Assembly (NCBI GenBank): GCA_964482435.1
Contig: CAYZXL010000019.1
Coordinates: forward strand, 7,249-71,248
Direction of reading: 5' to 3'
Origin: CAYZXL01 sp964482435
GTDB lineage: Bacteria > Auribacterota > JABMQX01
DNA: 64,000 nucleotides
This document shows positions 61,180-64,000 of this stretch, in pieces (the first letter of the stretch is position 1; each line of letters begins with the position of its first letter). The translations under genes were made by a program, and so were the position numbers. Under the pieces are notes generated by a model that was not told the origin of the DNA, searched no databases, and saw nothing but the letters and a program-made list of their open reading frames with translations.

Positions 61180-61206
61180 AACCAGCCCCCCTCGCGGGGG
61201 CTGGTT
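61180..61206. terminator. Bidirectional terminator hairpin
   Basis: AACCAGCCCCC and GGGGGCTGGTT form an 11-pair stem with a five-base loop. It lies 22 bases after the giant gene, between two convergent genes, and is followed by CGTTTATGG. Confidence 0.65.
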
Positions 61207-61290
61207 CGTTTATGGAGATAAAGGGAAAGGCATCGCCTTGCGCAACCGATAAGCCGCGCCGCCCGAGAGTGAACGATTACCCGGGAGGAT

Positions 61291-63060
61291 TCAATTCTCG
61301 CGCTTTCCCAGTTGCAGGCGGAAGAACAAAGCCCTCGCCCCGGTAAACGGCGAGTTGTATTGGTGCACCAGACTGTCGCCGTAAAGGAGCGGCAGACCCT
61401 TAGTGCTCCAGGTTTCAAGTCTTGTGGAGAGTCCCACCTGATACGTAAATCCCATGCTCGATTCCCACTCCATTGCAAAGGAACCCGCGCCGCCTGCGTT
61501 TACGACGGGCCTGTGGGGGTCTATGAAAACCGCCGTGGAAATGGTAGAAGCGCCGCCCTCGTCGGTGAGCTTTGCACGGATCGGTGTGCAACCGGGCGTG
61601 TCTTTCACGATTCTAATGGTCTTTGTGCTACTGGGTGCGGTGTCGAACACCCCGTCCCCGTCCAGGTCCCACTCAACCAGCAAGCTCCCCGGGGACTGGT
61701 CCGGATCGCTGGAATTGGACGCATCCAGCGTAAAAGATTCCCCCTGCAACATCACGGGCGGCGTGACCTTCACGAACGGCCTCGGTGCAAGATTCGACTT
61801 CCCTAGTGCGGTGATCGCGACATCCTGGCTCGCCTTGTTACCCTGCAAATCGTACACCGCCACGGAGTAGCTTTTTGAAGCTCCAACCTCGAAGTATTCG
61901 GTTGTGAACTCCGTCGAAACGTTCAGGCCCCGCAACGCAATCTCCGCCACTCCGTCCCCCTGCCACGTCAGGAAGGCTGTCGCTAACCCTCTGTCATCGG
62001 ATGCGCTGAATTGGATCGGCAACAGTCCGTCGGTAAGATACACGTCCCCCTGCGTGGAAACAGACACGCTCGGCCTGGTCGCATCTGCTCTGCCCGCATT
62101 GAAATACCGACTCTTCCCCCAAATTAACGCCGCGACGTGCGACAACCGGGTGAAATCTCCGGGATAGCGCCCCGGGTAAATACACCCGCGAATCCCCCGA
62201 AGCCCATTCGCCATAAGGTTTCCGTGGAAGTTCTCGTCGTTTCGGAAATCGTGCGGCAGGCCGAAAGCGTGCCCCAACTCGTGCAATCCTGCCCCTAACC
62301 AGGAAGAATGTACGGAGCTATACGTTTCGCCCTCGAACCACGCGAATGAAACGTCCTGCTTAAGTGGGTACGGCCCAATTTCCGGCAGAACCGTGTCATG
62401 ATACCGGCGGTCATCGGTCTCGAACTCCGGCCTGAGTATGGCAAGACCGTCACCTCCGAGCATCGCAACACCCGGATCATCGCCCGAACCCCAGCTCGCG
62501 CCAAGCGCGACGCCTCCCTCAATGTCCCCATCCGGGTTCTGGACGTGCGCCTCGACAAAGAACAGCCACACCTCACCAGGTTGCCACAGGCTTACGCCCG
62601 CGTTCGAGACCGCACTCAAAGCGCGTCCCCAAATATCCTCCCGAATGTAGTCGTCCGTCTCAGAGACATGAATGACATGAACGTTAGGGGTGACGCCGTC
62701 CGGTTCCGTCTCGTAAACAAATGTCTTGGGACCTTGCCCATGATGCTTCATCTGGTCTCGCAGCCAGTTCTGGTATGTGGTAATGACGTATCGGATTGTC
62801 TCGACGCCCCGGGGCTGTTCCGACCTGTTGCTGGGGATTACGTACCCCACACGCACGAGTGACAAGGTTGCGGAGGTTTCCAGCGGGAGGACCGGCCGAA
62901 GCTGCTTTGCTGGCGGCGATGGCATGTCCTCGAAAATCGCCGGGTCCGACATCGGATAGGGATTCAGAAACTGTGAGCAGTCAGAGCTCTCCCAGTTCCC
63001 GCCTATACACGCTAAACACAAAACCACGGCTGTCTTTAACGAGCGGACCTTTACTCTCAT
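61291..63060 (-). CDS. Secreted metzincin protease with PKD domain
   Basis: A 589-residue protein with a signal peptide (SLKTAVVLCLACIG). The metzincin zinc motif HExxHxxGxxHD is complete (GLHELGHAFGLPHD, His260, His264, His270), and a Met-turn lies just after it (NLMANG, Met283). A beta-rich domain follows, then a PKD domain (about 465-525, FTLDASNSSDPDQSPGS, VEWDLDGDGVFDT), then a C-terminal module (FAMEWESSMGFTYQVGLSTR ... LFFRLQLG) that resembles the FYRV module of its neighbours. It probably degrades extracellular protein. The start at 63060 is chosen because the signal peptide begins there; the frame is open for 53 codons upstream. Confidence 0.88.
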   Translation of the reverse strand: MRVKVRSLKTAVVLCLACIGGNWESSDCSQFLNPYPMSDPAIFEDMPSPPAKQLRPVLPLETSATLSLVRVGYVIPSNRSEQPRGVETIRYVITTYQNWLRDQMKHHGQGPKTFVYETEPDGVTPNVHVIHVSETDDYIREDIWGRALSAVSNAGVSLWQPGEVWLFFVEAHVQNPDGDIEGGVALGASWGSGDDPGVAMLGGDGLAILRPEFETDDRRYHDTVLPEIGPYPLKQDVSFAWFEGETYSSVHSSWLGAGLHELGHAFGLPHDFRNDENFHGNLMANGLRGIRGCIYPGRYPGDFTRLSHVAALIWGKSRYFNAGRADATRPSVSVSTQGDVYLTDGLLPIQFSASDDRGLATAFLTWQGDGVAEIALRGLNVSTEFTTEYFEVGASKSYSVAVYDLQGNKASQDVAITALGKSNLAPRPFVKVTPPVMLQGESFTLDASNSSDPDQSPGSLLVEWDLDGDGVFDTAPSSTKTIRIVKDTPGCTPIRAKLTDEGGASTISTAVFIDPHRPVVNAGGAGSFAMEWESSMGFTYQVGLSTRLETWSTKGLPLLYGDSLVHQYNSPFTGARALFFRLQLGKREN

Positions 63061-63541
63061 CGCACTGTGCCCTTCTCTCTTTTTTGATCGCGCGCTCCCG
63101 AATCCTAACCGCAGCGGTTCAGCCACGCCCTGAGGCGGTCCCGGGTGCGGGGCCGCTAACGTGTCCTGTTCTCGCGCTTCATCCCCGGGCAGTTCCTCAA
63201 TCGCCTTCGCGCCGGTCACCCGTGGGCCGCGACACCGACCTCTCGCGGATCATTTTACCCTTGCCATCAGCCCGCCTTCAATCCTTTCGGCTCTTCTGGA
63301 GTTTCCGCAAGAATTCGGCTGTGGGCAGTGTGATTTGAGGATCGGCGCGCGGTCGCTGGGGAGAGGAGCAGAAACGGCTCTGAAAGCCCTCCCTGGCCGC
63401 GGGCAGGCAGCGTAACGACGATACCTGAGGACATTTGCCAACATCACAGCCCAGCGGAGTCCCAACGCAAGCTGGGTCCAATGTCCCTCAATGGCTTTTA
63501 ACGCGGATACCGGCGGGTCCCCGCCGTACGCACCAACTCTA
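63061..63541. other. Intergenic region between two secreted-protein genes
   Basis: A gap of 481 bases. No gene or clear signal was recognised. The short open frames are arginine- and proline-rich and lack ribosome sites. Confidence 0.4.
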
Positions 63542-64000
63542 TCAATCCCTCTCGCAGACGCGATAAAAGCGACGGGAGACCTCGGACGGCGCTGGGACGG
63601 CCCCCGGGGCGATGCCATCTGTCCAAGAGGTCTCGCCATTCCCCGCCGAAGGCACTTCATCAGCCGCGACCTTCCAGTTCACAAGGTCATCGCTGTACTC
63701 CACCCGATACATCCTCCAGTCCAGGCTCGGCCAGGTAATTGTGGTTTCGCCGGGAGGGGGACCCGGCAGAATCGACAAGACGCCCGGGCGGGCGCACACG
63801 ACGCGGCTTCCTCCCGGGATGCAGTCGAAACAACCCTGCGTGTACGCTATGGTCGTGTTCAGACCGCTGCCCCACAGCGAAGGGTTCACGTGATCATACC
63901 ATGAGTCCTCCGTAAGCTGATGAATGATCTTGCCGTCCCAGTAGAATATCTGAGCCCGCCGGCGCCCCAAGAAGAGAGCGGAGTACCCTTCCCACGCGAT
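63542..64000 (-). CDS. Secreted protein, C-terminal part (beta-propeller-like; runs off the right edge)
   Basis: The frame enters from the edge as IAWEGYSALFLGRRRAQIFY and continues for 152 residues to the stop at 63542. The first part (AQIFYWDGKIIHQLTEDSWY, then DHVNPSLWG) matches the last blades of TolB/WD40-like propellers in secreted proteins, where each blade repeats EIFLWDG...QLT.....NP. A cysteine-containing linker follows. The last 75 residues are the shared C-terminal module: ITWPSLDWRMYRVEYSDDLV, then NWKVAADEV, ending RRFYRVCERD. It has no catalytic motif in the visible part. Its start and N-terminal domains lie outside the window. Confidence 0.75.
   Translation of the reverse strand: MAWEGYSALFLGRRRAQIFYWDGKIIHQLTEDSWYDHVNPSLWGSGLNTTIAYTQGCFDCIPGGSRVVCARPGVLSILPGPPPGETTITWPSLDWRMYRVEYSDDLVNWKVAADEVPSAGNGETSWTDGIAPGAVPAPSEVSRRFYRVCERD

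Noticed and set aside
1..64000. CRISPR array, prophage, rRNA and tRNA genes
   Set aside because: No regularly spaced repeats, phage structural genes, rRNA signatures or tRNA-like cloverleaf with GGTTCRAAYCC was seen on reading both strands.

Overview
The window reads as chromosome from an uncultivated Gram-negative bacterium of the PVC/FCB kind (Planctomycetota, Hydrogenedentota or Sumerlaeota-like). This is an inference from gene content: Tat-exported TIM-barrel sugar isomerases, a tandem DUF1080 protein, a Gfo/Idh/MocA oxidoreductase with a Tat signal, DUF4159 next to MoxR, a GxGYxYP protein, LamG/PKD-type surface proteins, many lipoproteins, an outer-membrane porin-like protein and type IV pilus ATPases. 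No rRNA, tRNA, CRISPR array, prophage or intact insertion sequence was found.

Left part (1-24 kb): the start of a GH42 beta-galactosidase leaves the window at the left edge, divergent from a two-subunit class I fumarase. Minus-strand genes follow: a UVR-motif protein, a decayed metallophosphoesterase and an OPT transporter. A plus-strand run carries a Tat TIM-barrel protein, a HisF paralogue, a GT2 glycosyltransferase and an M16 peptidase. Facing it is a minus-strand carA-carB(N-half)-hisH-hisF operon. Then come CvpA, a 10-TM heavy-metal exporter, a soluble fumarate reductase pair (frdBA-like), an outer-membrane protein with a TrpB2-type tryptophan synthase, and a remnant toxin-antitoxin locus.

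Middle part (24-46 kb): purine synthesis (purH, purD, purE) is interspersed with secreted and lipoprotein genes. A plus-strand group (TIM-barrel, FHA, double DUF1080) is followed by a long minus-strand stretch: two zinc-ribbon membrane paralogues, a secreted protein, a class II aldolase-like enzyme, a Ppx/GppA phosphatase, double DUF4159, MoxR and a pilB-pilT-pilB set of pilus motors.

Right part (46-64 kb): a DUF4145-like/DUF3108 operon, a uroporphyrinogen decarboxylase-fold protein with a GNAT acetyltransferase and a GxGYxYP protein, a Gfo/Idh/MocA oxidoreductase, a GT4 glycosyltransferase, and a surface-protein region with a 1,623-residue LamG/PKD-like protein, a metzincin protease and the end of a beta-propeller-like protein.

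The most interesting signals are: a shared C-terminal module ending in FYRV-like residues in four secreted proteins; an orphan HisF whose ammonia-gate and phosphate-site residues have changed; a CarB that stops exactly between its two halves; a pilin-like globular domain carried behind a lipoprotein signal; a scattered gene set that fits oxidative 3-keto-sugar breakdown; and several families of palindromic or dispersed repeats between genes.
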